NCBI RefSeq assembly: GCF_030409635.1
Contig: NZ_JAUFQF010000002.1
Location: 1-64,000 of the forward strand
Length of the DNA stretch: 64,000 nt
Reading direction: 5' to 3'
From: Vibrio agarivorans
GTDB taxonomy: Bacteria > Pseudomonadota > Gammaproteobacteria > Enterobacterales > Vibrionaceae
Shown here: positions 27,742-36,317 of the stretch, piece after piece
Layout: each line of letters opens with the position of its first letter
Position numbering within the stretch: the stretch's first letter is position 1
Translations under genes and position numbers: made by a program
Notes under the pieces: model-generated
What the model was told of the DNA's origin: nothing
The model's database searches: none
What the model saw: only the letters and a program-made list of their open reading frames with translations

Positions 27742-27756
27742 ATAACCAAAAGTTAT
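27742..27756. promoter_or_regulatory. LysR-type T-N11-A box 1 between sulfatase 2 and moxR2
   Basis: ATAAC-CAAAA-GTTAT, a 15-bp dyad with T-N11-A geometry. It is about 135 bp upstream of the sulfatase 2 start. Confidence 0.6.
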
Positions 27757-27888
27757 TATCCCACATGAGAGTGACGAACCTCTCACTACGGACGTAGCAA
27801 CAGCCAGCAATTAACAATGTAAATCACTCCTACTCGTCGGTATTACCTCGAATGTCGACAATTTGGGGGAATATCTGTGATAAACGGT

Positions 27889-27903
27889 ATAACCAATAGT
27901 TAT
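27889..27903. promoter_or_regulatory. LysR-type T-N11-A box 2 between sulfatase 2 and moxR2
   Basis: ATAAC-CAATA-GTTAT, differing from box 1 at a single spacer base and lying 53 bp before the moxR2 start. One box per divergent promoter is the simplest reading. The LysR gene at 34485 is the likely binder. Confidence 0.6.
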
Positions 27904-27955
27904 TTTTATACTTGATACAATCTCATGCATACACAGGCTAGATTAGGAACCTTCT

Positions 27956-28948
27956 ATGACCCTCTCGACTGATGCACACCCGGCTTTTATCTCCATCACT
28001 GAACAAGTCAAAAAACACGTTATTGGTCAGGAACATGTTGTCAAAGCACTCGCTTTAGGCTTATTGACCAAAGGACATATTTTGCTTGAAGGCTTACCCG
28101 GTACGGCCAAAACCCGAGCAGTAAAATCCTTAGCGGATGCACTCACTGTAAACTTCGGTCGAATTCAGTTTACACCTGATCTACTCCCGTCAGATATCAC
28201 TGGGAGCGAAACCTATCAAGAGCACAATGGCAGGCCACAACTAAACTTCCAGCCCGGCCCTATCTTTAATCATTTAGTGTTAGCCGATGAAATCAACCGT
28301 GCTCCAGCCAAAGTGCAAGCGGCATTGCTAGAAGCCATGGCGGAATACACCATTACCGTAGGTGGAAAAACCCATCCACTGCCTGAACTGTTCATGGTGC
28401 TCGCAACGCAAAACCCTGTAGAGCAAGAAGGGACTTACCCGCTTCCTGAAGCGCAGATGGATCGCTTCATGCTCAAGGTCGATGTCAGCTACCCTAATGC
28501 TAAAGCTGAGAAAGCTATTATTCGCTTGGTTCGCGGTGAAGATCGCGCTGAAAACACAAACTCAACCTCATCAAACTCAGCGTCATTGTCTCCAGAAGTC
28601 GTTTTTGCGGCTCGTGCCCAAGTCGACCTTGTCGAAATATCCGAACTCTGTGAGGACTACCTCATTGACCTCATAATGGCAACGCGTGAGCCTCACGCTT
28701 ACCCAGAATCGCGTCTTGCACAATGGATAGAGATTGGGGTGAGCCCTCGAGCTTCCATCGCGATGGATAAGTGTGCACGAGCTCACGCTTGGCTTGCTGG
28801 GCGTGATCATGTACTACCTGATGACATCAGAGCGATCGCTACGATGGTACTAGGTCATCGCATCACACTCTCTTACGATGCGCTGGCTGATGGCGTCACA
28901 AGCACGGATGTCATCAATGAGCTTCTTGACCATGTTATGATCGGCTAA
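27956..28948 (+). CDS. MoxR-family AAA+ ATPase (cluster 2)
   Basis: A 330-aa MoxR ATPase paralogous to that at 19717. Walker A is GLPGTAKT, Walker B LVLADEINRAPAK, sensor region ATQNPVEQEGTYPLPEAQMDRF. It differs from copy 1 by a Ser/Asn-rich insertion near residue 200 (ENTNSTSSNSASLS). It heads the second six-gene operon in the same order as the first, divergent from sulfatase 2. Confidence 0.9.
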   Translation: MTLSTDAHPAFISITEQVKKHVIGQEHVVKALALGLLTKGHILLEGLPGTAKTRAVKSLADALTVNFGRIQFTPDLLPSDITGSETYQEHNGRPQLNFQPGPIFNHLVLADEINRAPAKVQAALLEAMAEYTITVGGKTHPLPELFMVLATQNPVEQEGTYPLPEAQMDRFMLKVDVSYPNAKAEKAIIRLVRGEDRAENTNSTSSNSASLSPEVVFAARAQVDLVEISELCEDYLIDLIMATREPHAYPESRLAQWIEIGVSPRASIAMDKCARAHAWLAGRDHVLPDDIRAIATMVLGHRITLSYDALADGVTSTDVINELLDHVMIG

Positions 28949-28959
28949 ATGGACGAAAT

Positions 28960-29928
28960 ATGATCAAGCCAACTCGCTCTCCAGCCCCCGTCCCACATGA
29001 TGCTAGACTCTATACGGACTACGCACAGCTGGTACGAATACAAGCCTATGCCCATACGCTCAATCTGCTACCGAATAGCCGTATTGGCTCAAAGCTCGAT
29101 GGACGTCATTCTTCGAAACTGCGTGGACGCGGGCTTAATTTCGAGGAGTTGCGTCACTATCAGATTGGTGATGATATTCGTAATATCGACTGGAAAGTGA
29201 CTTTAAGAACCGGTCAGCCGCACGTTCGTGGCTACACAGAAGAAAAAGATCGTCACGTCATCGTCTGCATTGATCAACGCAGCTCGATGTTTTTTGCATC
29301 AACGAATGTTATGAAATCGGTAGTCGCGAGTGAGATCACCGCTCTAGTCGGCTGGCGAGCCCTGAAAGAAAGCGATCGCGTGTCGTTCCTATTAATGGAT
29401 GATGCTCAATGTCGTGTGAACAAAGCTACCCGTAGCCAATCGACTCTTTTAGCTTTCTTCAAGACGCTTGCTCAAACCAATCAAGCGCTCAACGCGCAAG
29501 GTATCGCCCGAAGTCAGCAGTCATTTTCACACTTCATTGACCACTTAACTCGCAACAAGACTCATGGTTCAACAGTTTTTATCGTCAGTGATTGGCAAGA
29601 TGCGTCACCTAAGGATGTTGATCGCCTCCATCAGTTGCAGCGCAGCAATGATGTAATTCCGGTCATCATAACCGACCCTTTGGAGCAACAGCTTCCAAAA
29701 AATCTTATTGAAAATACACTGCATGTCGGAGATGGTGAATACCAGTTTAGCCTCGCGCATGAAACGCAGCGACAAACCATCAATCATGCATTAAAACGCA
29801 ATTTCGATGACACGTCACACCAACTGACTCGCCTAATCGCAACCAAAGGCCTTCCCGTTGTCGCTTTGTCTACACAAGGCGATCACATCAAGCTGTTTGG
29901 TCAGTATGTCGGGGGCTACAAAAAATGA
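28960..29928 (+). CDS. DUF58 domain protein (cluster 2)
   Basis: A 322-aa DUF58 protein; core RGRGLNFEELRHYQIGDDIRNIDWKV, followed by a VWA-like fold starting CIDQRSSMFF. It follows moxR2 by 11 bases and overlaps the DUF4381 gene in ATGA. Paralogue of the gene at 20689. Confidence 0.88.
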   Translation: MIKPTRSPAPVPHDARLYTDYAQLVRIQAYAHTLNLLPNSRIGSKLDGRHSSKLRGRGLNFEELRHYQIGDDIRNIDWKVTLRTGQPHVRGYTEEKDRHVIVCIDQRSSMFFASTNVMKSVVASEITALVGWRALKESDRVSFLLMDDAQCRVNKATRSQSTLLAFFKTLAQTNQALNAQGIARSQQSFSHFIDHLTRNKTHGSTVFIVSDWQDASPKDVDRLHQLQRSNDVIPVIITDPLEQQLPKNLIENTLHVGDGEYQFSLAHETQRQTINHALKRNFDDTSHQLTRLIATKGLPVVALSTQGDHIKLFGQYVGGYKK

Positions 29929-30413
29929 ACCATCAACCACCAAGCACATACATCCTTCGTTACTTCGTTGATGTGGAAGTTCTGCCTCAAGTGTCATGGA
30001 TGCCGCAAACACTGGGTTGGAAAATACTCGCTGTGCTACTGCTGTGTCTGACCCTGATTTATGCCTATCAGCGCTTAAGTAGATGGTATCTAAATCGTTA
30101 CCGTCGCGAAGCGATGCAGGCTATTGACAGCCTCTCTGGCGACAATCAGCACTACGGTCGCGAGCTTTTCTATATTATGAAAGTCGTGTTAAGCCACTTA
30201 TCATCCAAAAACAACCATGTATTTGGTGACACATTCTTCACTGCTCTCGCACTCTATCACTCTGAGTCATTAGAAGAGCAGCTTCAAAATGCATGGACCC
30301 ACACTCTCGTCAGCGATCAAGTGTCATTAACTGCTCCGCAAAAACAGCAACTAAAATCCTACTGCTGCTCATGGCTGCAACACCATAAGGCCTTTAGTCA
30401 TGATGATATTTAA
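29925..30413 (+). CDS. DUF4381 membrane protein (cluster 2)
   Basis: A 162-aa protein with the family lead VSWMPQTLGWK, one membrane helix (ILAVLLLCLTLIYAYQRL, about residues 30-48) and a helical cytoplasmic domain. Overlaps both neighbours. Paralogue of the gene at 21667, but with low identity outside the membrane segment. Confidence 0.8.
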   Translation: MNHQPPSTYILRYFVDVEVLPQVSWMPQTLGWKILAVLLLCLTLIYAYQRLSRWYLNRYRREAMQAIDSLSGDNQHYGRELFYIMKVVLSHLSSKNNHVFGDTFFTALALYHSESLEEQLQNAWTHTLVSDQVSLTAPQKQQLKSYCCSWLQHHKAFSHDDI

Positions 30414-31434
30414 TATTGAGTTTATCTACCCTTGGTGGCTGTTGCTATTACCTGCGCCTGTCTTAGTCACTTGGCTCGCCCCGGCTTACAAAACTCAGCA
30501 ATCTGTGGTGAAAATTCCCTTTTTTCAACTGATCGTAAAGGCGCTTGGTGAGCCACCACAAAAAGGAGCGAGCCTACTCACCCCACAGTGGTGGCAACGC
30601 GGTACCTTAGTGTTAAGTTGGGTATTGATTGTCTTTGCCCTCACCCAGCCGACCATACTTGGTGAACCTGAAACACGTCAGCTTGAGGGGCGTGACATTA
30701 TGGTGGTACTCGACCTTTCTGGCTCTATGGGTGAAACCGACTTTCAACAACAAGACGGAACAACTCTTCATCGTCTAGACGCAGCAAAGCAGGTGTTGCG
30801 CGATTTTGCGCAGCAGAGGAAGGGGGATCGCCTCGGTCTGATTCTGTTTGGTGATGCCGCATTTGTACAAACCCCATTTACCTCGGATCAGGACGCATGG
30901 TTAGCCTTGCTCGATCAAACGGATGTCGCAATGGCGGGGCCAAGTACTCACCTTGGCGATGCTATGGGATTAGCGATTAAGTCATTTGAAGATAATCAGG
31001 CCGAATCCGATAAGGTGACCATTATTCTCACCGATGGCAACGACACGGGTAGTTTTGTTGAGCCTACAGAGGCAGCCAAAGTAGCAGCAGCCAAGGACAT
31101 TAAGATGTATGTCATCGCAATGGGCGACCCAACCACAGTCGGCGAACAAGCACTCGATATGGAGGTTATTCAGCAGATCGCCAACATCACTGATGGTCAA
31201 GCTTATGAGGCGCTCGACCGAGAATCGCTCGTTGACGCTTATGACGAAATTAACCAGCTAGAACCGCTTGTTTATGAAAGCCAAACCTATTGGCCAAAAC
31301 AGAGTTTACACGCTTATCTTCTGGGTGTTGTTGTCGTGCTATATCTGTGTGCATTTACGCTAGCCACACTGCTGCGCTATGGGAAATCACGCCAAGCAAG
31401 CTACCGTGAAGCCCAAGGAGAAAAACATGTTTGA
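30400..31434 (+). CDS. BatA-like VWA membrane protein (cluster 2)
   Basis: A 344-aa protein with N-terminal membrane helices, a VWA domain with intact MIDAS (DLSGS near residue 104, ILTDGND later) and a C-terminal helix. Start is one of two adjacent ATGs at 30400/30403 within the end of the DUF4381 gene. Paralogue of the gene at 22137. Confidence 0.87.
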   Translation: MMIFNIEFIYPWWLLLLPAPVLVTWLAPAYKTQQSVVKIPFFQLIVKALGEPPQKGASLLTPQWWQRGTLVLSWVLIVFALTQPTILGEPETRQLEGRDIMVVLDLSGSMGETDFQQQDGTTLHRLDAAKQVLRDFAQQRKGDRLGLILFGDAAFVQTPFTSDQDAWLALLDQTDVAMAGPSTHLGDAMGLAIKSFEDNQAESDKVTIILTDGNDTGSFVEPTEAAKVAAAKDIKMYVIAMGDPTTVGEQALDMEVIQQIANITDGQAYEALDRESLVDAYDEINQLEPLVYESQTYWPKQSLHAYLLGVVVVLYLCAFTLATLLRYGKSRQASYREAQGEKHV

Positions 31435-33103
31435 TTGGCAAAACTGGTCACTATTTTTCTCACAATTTCACTTTATTCGACCACTATGGCTAATTGCGCT
31501 GTTCCCCGCTTTTGTCCTAATTGCGATTCGCTGGAAAAGTGACACCAAAGAGGAGTGGCATACCACACTGCCACCCCATCTGCGCCGAGCGTTGACTATC
31601 AAGCAAACAGGTTGGCAGCGTCAACTGCCTTTAAAGGTGCTAAGCGCGACAATCACTATTGCGATCATCACCTGTGCCGGCCCAACTTGGCAACGTGAAG
31701 TCTCCCCTTTTGGAGAGGATAAAGCAGAGGTAGTCTTCCTGCTCGATGTAAGCCATTCGATGATGCAGACAGATGTTCCACCGAGCCGTTTAGACCGAGC
31801 CAAACACAAAATCATGGATATGATTGAGTATCGATCCGGCGGAAGAAATGCACTCATCGCGTTTGCTGGAAGCGCACATGTCGCCATGCCAATGACCTAC
31901 GACCAAAGCGTATTCGCTCCCTTCTTAACCGCGATTGAACCTACAATTATGCCGGTCTCAGGGAAGCGCGTTGAACAGAGCCTTTCTGCCTTGAACACCT
32001 TGCTGCCCGATGATACTGGTGCAACCATAGTGCTTGTTTCTGACGGGGTAAGCGCTTCTTCTATAGAGATGTTTGCTAAGTTTTTTCAACAGACGTCTCA
32101 CTCCCTTGTTGTGCTCGCGATCGGCCAACCTAGTTCTACATCAAGCAATCCGACAGGGTATGCTGACCTTTCAAGACTGGTCAGTGAGGCAGGTGGAAAC
32201 CTTGTTCATCTATCTGTCGACAATAAAGATATCGAACAAGTTACCCGACTCGTTGAGCGTAACATGCAATTAAATGGCGATAATAAAATGCCATGGAAAG
32301 ATATGGGCTATGCCCTTCTGATACCAATTGCTCTGCTTTCGCTGCTTTGGTTCCGCAAGGGTTGGCTTGTTCAGTGGGCAGTCTTGATCGCCCTAGGACT
32401 GCCTAGTTACCTAGTTAGCCCTTCAGCCTATGCACAAACTACGGACGTCCCCAGCATAGAAGCCACAAAAGTCGCAACACCGACTCAGTGGCAGCAATGG
32501 TGGTGGGATTTGTGGATGACACGAGATCAGCAAGGTCAACGGTTGATGAACCGTGGTCAATATTTACAAGCGGCTCATCAATTCGAAAGCCTTATTTATC
32601 AAGGGGTGGCTTATTACTATGGTCGAGACTACCAACAAGCACATCATGCATTCATGGCCGCTGACTCTGATCTAGGCGACCTTTATGCTTCAATGGCACT
32701 GGCGCGCCAACGAGAATACCTTGCGTCTCGCAACTTACTGCAACAACTGAGTGAAAAACCAAACCTCGACTCAAACCTAAGGCTCAAGGTGGAGCAGAAC
32801 CTATCCGCCGTCAAAGCGATAATCGAAGAGGTTGAACGTTATAGTGAAAGCCAAATGAACACGACCGATGGTGCCGAAGAGTCATTTGAAATTGGTGACA
32901 ACCCACAAACCAGTGAAGGCGCAGAAGAGACGGTTACTGAAGAGTTATTGATGAAGGAATCACTCAATGCCAACGAGATTCTTGGTAGCGAAGCACTTGC
33001 ACAGCGTTGGTTAGATCGCATTGAATCTGACCCTTCACTCTTTCTACAAAATAAGTTTTATCTGCAACTAGAGCAACAACCGACTGCAGGCGAATCCCAA
33101 TGA
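31427..33103 (+). CDS. BatB/BatC-like VWA plus TPR membrane protein (cluster 2)
   Basis: 558 aa from the ATG at 31427, which has AAGGAG upstream; the longer frame from 31379 is inside the previous gene. Order: N-terminal membrane helices, VWA domain with MIDAS DVSHS near residue 106, membrane helices near 290-330, then TPR-like repeats (YLQAAHQFESLIYQGVAYYYGRDYQQAHHAF) and an acidic tail. Overlaps batD2 in ATGA. Paralogue of the gene at 23113. Confidence 0.86.
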   Translation: MFDWQNWSLFFSQFHFIRPLWLIALFPAFVLIAIRWKSDTKEEWHTTLPPHLRRALTIKQTGWQRQLPLKVLSATITIAIITCAGPTWQREVSPFGEDKAEVVFLLDVSHSMMQTDVPPSRLDRAKHKIMDMIEYRSGGRNALIAFAGSAHVAMPMTYDQSVFAPFLTAIEPTIMPVSGKRVEQSLSALNTLLPDDTGATIVLVSDGVSASSIEMFAKFFQQTSHSLVVLAIGQPSSTSSNPTGYADLSRLVSEAGGNLVHLSVDNKDIEQVTRLVERNMQLNGDNKMPWKDMGYALLIPIALLSLLWFRKGWLVQWAVLIALGLPSYLVSPSAYAQTTDVPSIEATKVATPTQWQQWWWDLWMTRDQQGQRLMNRGQYLQAAHQFESLIYQGVAYYYGRDYQQAHHAFMAADSDLGDLYASMALARQREYLASRNLLQQLSEKPNLDSNLRLKVEQNLSAVKAIIEEVERYSESQMNTTDGAEESFEIGDNPQTSEGAEETVTEELLMKESLNANEILGSEALAQRWLDRIESDPSLFLQNKFYLQLEQQPTAGESQ

Positions 33104-34389
33104 ACATAAATAAGTATCTTCTGGTTTTCATCACCCTTTTTGTTACCACGCTAGGCTGCAAAAATACCGCATCAGCGAACACGATCACGCCTTCTCAGCA
33201 ACACCCAGAAATAGAGATTCGTGCATGGCTCAAGTCTGATGATGTTAATCAAGGGCCTCTTGTCGTTGCTCAAAAAGAGCAAGTCGTGATGGTCATTGAA
33301 GTTGCCACACCACGCTGGTTCACTGCTGGTACGCAAATTTCATTGCCAGAAATCAATCATGCCATCGTCATGCAACGCAATGCGTTTGCGATAAACCTCA
33401 CGGAGCGTCGCTCAGGGCAAACATGGGCCAAGCAGCAATGGGAAATCACCCTATATCCACTGCAAAGTGGTCAGTTTACGGTTCCTCCAACCCGAGTAGA
33501 GGTCGCCTTCTCGTCGCGCACCGGTGGCAACAAGTACGCGACGCTGTATACCGCCCCTCTCTCTTTTGAGGCGCACCTACCGGATGCACAGCTCACGCAG
33601 TCGTCACAGTGGTTCACCGCTTCAAGTGTGAGCGGTGAACAGGAGTGGCAACTCGTCTTTCAAGATGAACAGAGCCAACAACTCTCCGTTGGTGACAGCG
33701 TCAGCCGAACCGTGACCTTAAAAGCAAGCGATTCACTCTCCATTTTGCTGCCCAGCATACTACCAAGCCACTCGACCCAAGCTTACCAAAGATACTCGTC
33801 CCCAAATCAACTGACTGATGACCAGGTGCGCGGACGCTACTTTTCAAGTCGTACCGAGCATCAAACTTATCTTCTGCAACAAGGGGGAGAGTTTGTCCTG
33901 CCTGACTATGAAGTGTTGTGGTGGAATCCTGAATCGAAACGCGTTGAGCACTTAAAAATAGAAGGAAAAATCCTGCAAGTGTCCCACACATGGTCTTCCT
34001 TCATGACTCAATATTGGCGTCAAATCATAGCTCTGACACTCTTCATTGTTGTGGCTAGCCTATCCGTTAGTTTGACTTATCGCTACTACAGCAGGCATCC
34101 ACTGCCTGAGGCGCTGCAATTTGCACTCGCGATAAACAAAAAAGAGCTAGGGCAAGCCAGAAAACTCGCCTATCAACGAGCAAAGCGAAACCATCAGAGC
34201 GACACGCTTAATGACCTTTCTGATAACTCGCAATGGGTCAAACAAGCGAGTGACTTTCAGACTCAGGAAACAAATAAACACTGCGCACAACAGATATGGC
34301 GAAGGGTTTCAATAAATAGAAACCGCAGTGCACTGCGCCAGGGTTTTAGATTACCCAAAATGCTCAAAGGCCTGTCTCGGCATCACTAA
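33100..34389 (+). CDS. BatD-like exported membrane protein (cluster 2)
   Basis: A 429-aa protein with a signal peptide that ends either at a weak lipobox-like TLGC (Cys20 region) or, more usually for BatD, at ASA-NT. A beta-rich periplasmic domain follows, then a membrane helix near residue 310-330 (IIALTLFIVVASLSVSLTY) and a basic tail. Last gene of the second operon; paralogue of 24696. Confidence 0.8.
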   Translation: MNINKYLLVFITLFVTTLGCKNTASANTITPSQQHPEIEIRAWLKSDDVNQGPLVVAQKEQVVMVIEVATPRWFTAGTQISLPEINHAIVMQRNAFAINLTERRSGQTWAKQQWEITLYPLQSGQFTVPPTRVEVAFSSRTGGNKYATLYTAPLSFEAHLPDAQLTQSSQWFTASSVSGEQEWQLVFQDEQSQQLSVGDSVSRTVTLKASDSLSILLPSILPSHSTQAYQRYSSPNQLTDDQVRGRYFSSRTEHQTYLLQQGGEFVLPDYEVLWWNPESKRVEHLKIEGKILQVSHTWSSFMTQYWRQIIALTLFIVVASLSVSLTYRYYSRHPLPEALQFALAINKKELGQARKLAYQRAKRNHQSDTLNDLSDNSQWVKQASDFQTQETNKHCAQQIWRRVSINRNRSALRQGFRLPKMLKGLSRHH

Positions 34390-34484
34390 TTGATGGCGTG
34401 TTTTGCTAAGCCGCTATCTAATGGACTGTAATTTCGTTAACATTAACTAGATAGAGTGTGGTCACAATATAACGAGTTAATTTG

Positions 34485-35396
34485 ATGAAAAACAATGAGC
34501 TGAACTTAATCCCTATATTTGTTGCCGTTTATGAAGAGCAAAGCCTGTCCAGAGCGGCAACACGTTTAGAGATTAGCCAGCCAGCCGTCAGTAAAGCACT
34601 ATCGAGATTACGTGACGTCTACCAAGATCCTCTCTTTAACCGCTCAGCATCAGGTGTCGAACCGACGGGTTTCGCAGCGGATATCTACCCAGCTATGGCT
34701 GCTGCTCTACAAAACTACAAATCGACTCTTATCTCTTCCCGAGACTTTGCCGCGGAGCAATCGAATCGGGTCTTCTCTATCGCGTGTTTATCATCGATAT
34801 CCTATCATTTGCTACCCGAAGTATTTGCTAACATCCACCAAGTGGCACCGAATATCTCATTAGATATCCACCCTTTATTTTCAGAAGATTATGAGTCAGA
34901 TTTACGTCTAGGAAAGTATGATTTGGTGCTAGATTTAGAGCCTCAAGGGCGAACAACGTTAAAAACCGAAGTCGTTTTGGAGGGAACATATAAAGTGTGT
35001 TGCCGGGGAGGACACCCGAGAATTAAACCTGGAGAGTTAACCATCGAGCAATTCTACCAAGAAGAGCACATTGCTATGTCTCGTTGGCACAATCGCCGTC
35101 ACATTCTTTCCGACCTAAAATTGAAACCAATAGAAGAACGAAAAATCAGTTACAGTGCTCCTGGCGTACTAGAGGCCATTCCTGTCGTCAAAATATCGAA
35201 CTACCTCGCATTATTTCCAACCTCAACAGCCTTTGAATGTCAGAAGATCCACAATTTTCAAGTGCATGATTTACCATTTGATATCCCACCTCAAAAAGTC
35301 TGTTCAATCTGGCACCCTAGCCGCAATCATGATGCCGCGCATTTGTGGTTAAGAGATCAAATACGCAACACCGCCAAGCACCTCGACTTTAGTTAG
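34485..35396 (+). CDS. LysR-family transcriptional regulator of cluster 2
   Basis: 303 aa from the ATG at 34485. N-terminal winged HTH (LNLIPIFVAVYEEQSLSRAATRLEISQPAVSKALSRL), then a periplasmic-binding-like effector domain. It lies between batD2 and anSME2 in the second sulfatase cluster. T-N11-A dyads upstream of sulfatase 2 and moxR2 make it the likely regulator of cluster 2, replacing the two-component system of cluster 1. It converges with and overlaps the FGE-like gene by 8 bases. Confidence 0.88.
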   Translation: MKNNELNLIPIFVAVYEEQSLSRAATRLEISQPAVSKALSRLRDVYQDPLFNRSASGVEPTGFAADIYPAMAAALQNYKSTLISSRDFAAEQSNRVFSIACLSSISYHLLPEVFANIHQVAPNISLDIHPLFSEDYESDLRLGKYDLVLDLEPQGRTTLKTEVVLEGTYKVCCRGGHPRIKPGELTIEQFYQEEHIAMSRWHNRRHILSDLKLKPIEERKISYSAPGVLEAIPVVKISNYLALFPTSTAFECQKIHNFQVHDLPFDIPPQKVCSIWHPSRNHDAAHLWLRDQIRNTAKHLDFS

Positions 35397-36174
35397 CATC
35401 CTTTGCTAAGCGCAGTCCCATGTCTGACATAATGATGGATTGAGAAGCAAAGTCACGACGATAATTTTCAGAGAGTTCCGGCTCGTAAGCAAAGCTACCG
35501 CCTCGAACCGATTTGTGTGCAAGGTGGCTCGCCTCATCTCTGATATTCGCGGGATTGTCTACTGGGCCAAAGCGATAAAAAGTATCATCGAAAGAGTCCA
35601 TCACAAACTCGCCCACATTGCCTGTCATATCATATAGCCCTAGCTCATTTGGCTGCTTTTGACCGACAGGGTGCGCGCGATTGTTTGAATTATCTGCATA
35701 CCAAGCGACATCGCCGATATCGTTCGATCCCGAATAAGTGAAGCCTTGACTCAAATTGCCACCGTTTGCAGCAAACTCCCACTCTGCCTCTGTCGGCAGA
35801 CGATAGTTTTCTCCTGTGAGCTCATTCAACTGCTCGACAAAATAGACCGCGTGTTGCCAACTTAAGTTATTGACTGGGACCTGAGGGTCATCTTGGAAAA
35901 AGCTCATTGATGAGCCCATAACACTATTAAACAGCTCTTGAGTCACCTCAAACTGCGCGATGTAAAAGCTATCAACACTCACCTCACGTGCTGGGCGCTC
36001 TGCATGGGATGCATCTTCAGAGTCGGAGCCTCGTACATAAGTCCCTCCTTCCACCAACACCATTTCACTATTAATCGCCGCAGCGATAGGGTGTTCGGGT
36101 TGAACAGCACACCCAGACAACACTAGTAATGCCGCCACTGCAGCAGGGAATAAGATTCTATGTTGGGTCAGCAT
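35389..36174 (-). CDS. FGE-like (SUMF domain) lipoprotein lacking the catalytic cysteines
   Basis: A 261-aa exported lipoprotein (lipobox LSGC, Cys22) with one formylglycine-generating-enzyme/SUMF domain: VEGGTYVRGSDSEDA, RPAREVSVDSFYIAQFEVTQELF, YRLPTEAEWEFAANGG, GLYDMTGNVGEFV, and RGGSF near the end. True FGEs have two catalytic Cys after RGGSF; here the stretch is AYEPELSENYRRD with none. So it cannot mature the sulfatases, which are made in the cytoplasm, and is more likely a structural or modified-substrate-binding SUMF protein. It sits between the LysR gene and anSME2. Confidence 0.85.
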   Translation of the reverse strand: MLTQHRILFPAAVAALLVLSGCAVQPEHPIAAAINSEMVLVEGGTYVRGSDSEDASHAERPAREVSVDSFYIAQFEVTQELFNSVMGSSMSFFQDDPQVPVNNLSWQHAVYFVEQLNELTGENYRLPTEAEWEFAANGGNLSQGFTYSGSNDIGDVAWYADNSNNRAHPVGQKQPNELGLYDMTGNVGEFVMDSFDDTFYRFGPVDNPANIRDEASHLAHKSVRGGSFAYEPELSENYRRDFASQSIIMSDMGLRLAKDAN

Positions 36175-36239
36175 AAATACGCCTCTTATCGAACAGTTAT
36201 CAGATAGGCGTAGCTTATCAGTTATGGCTATGACGATTG

Positions 36240-36256
36240 GTTATATCTCGTATAAC
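36240..36256. promoter_or_regulatory. Candidate LysR box upstream of anSME2
   Basis: GTTAT-ATCTCGT-ATAAC, a 17-bp dyad that also fits T-N11-A, in the divergent region between the FGE-like gene and anSME2. Half-site order is opposite to the boxes at 27742 and 27889, so common control is only a suggestion. Confidence 0.4.
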
Positions 36257-36317
36257 GGGTAACGGAGCGTGGTGCAATTTATCATGCAAAGGTCGAATCA
36301 AAGATTAAAGGTTTCTT

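Noticed and set aside
35389..36174. Oxygen-dependent FGE that matures the sulfatases
   Set aside because: Catalytic cysteines are absent and the protein is an exported lipoprotein.
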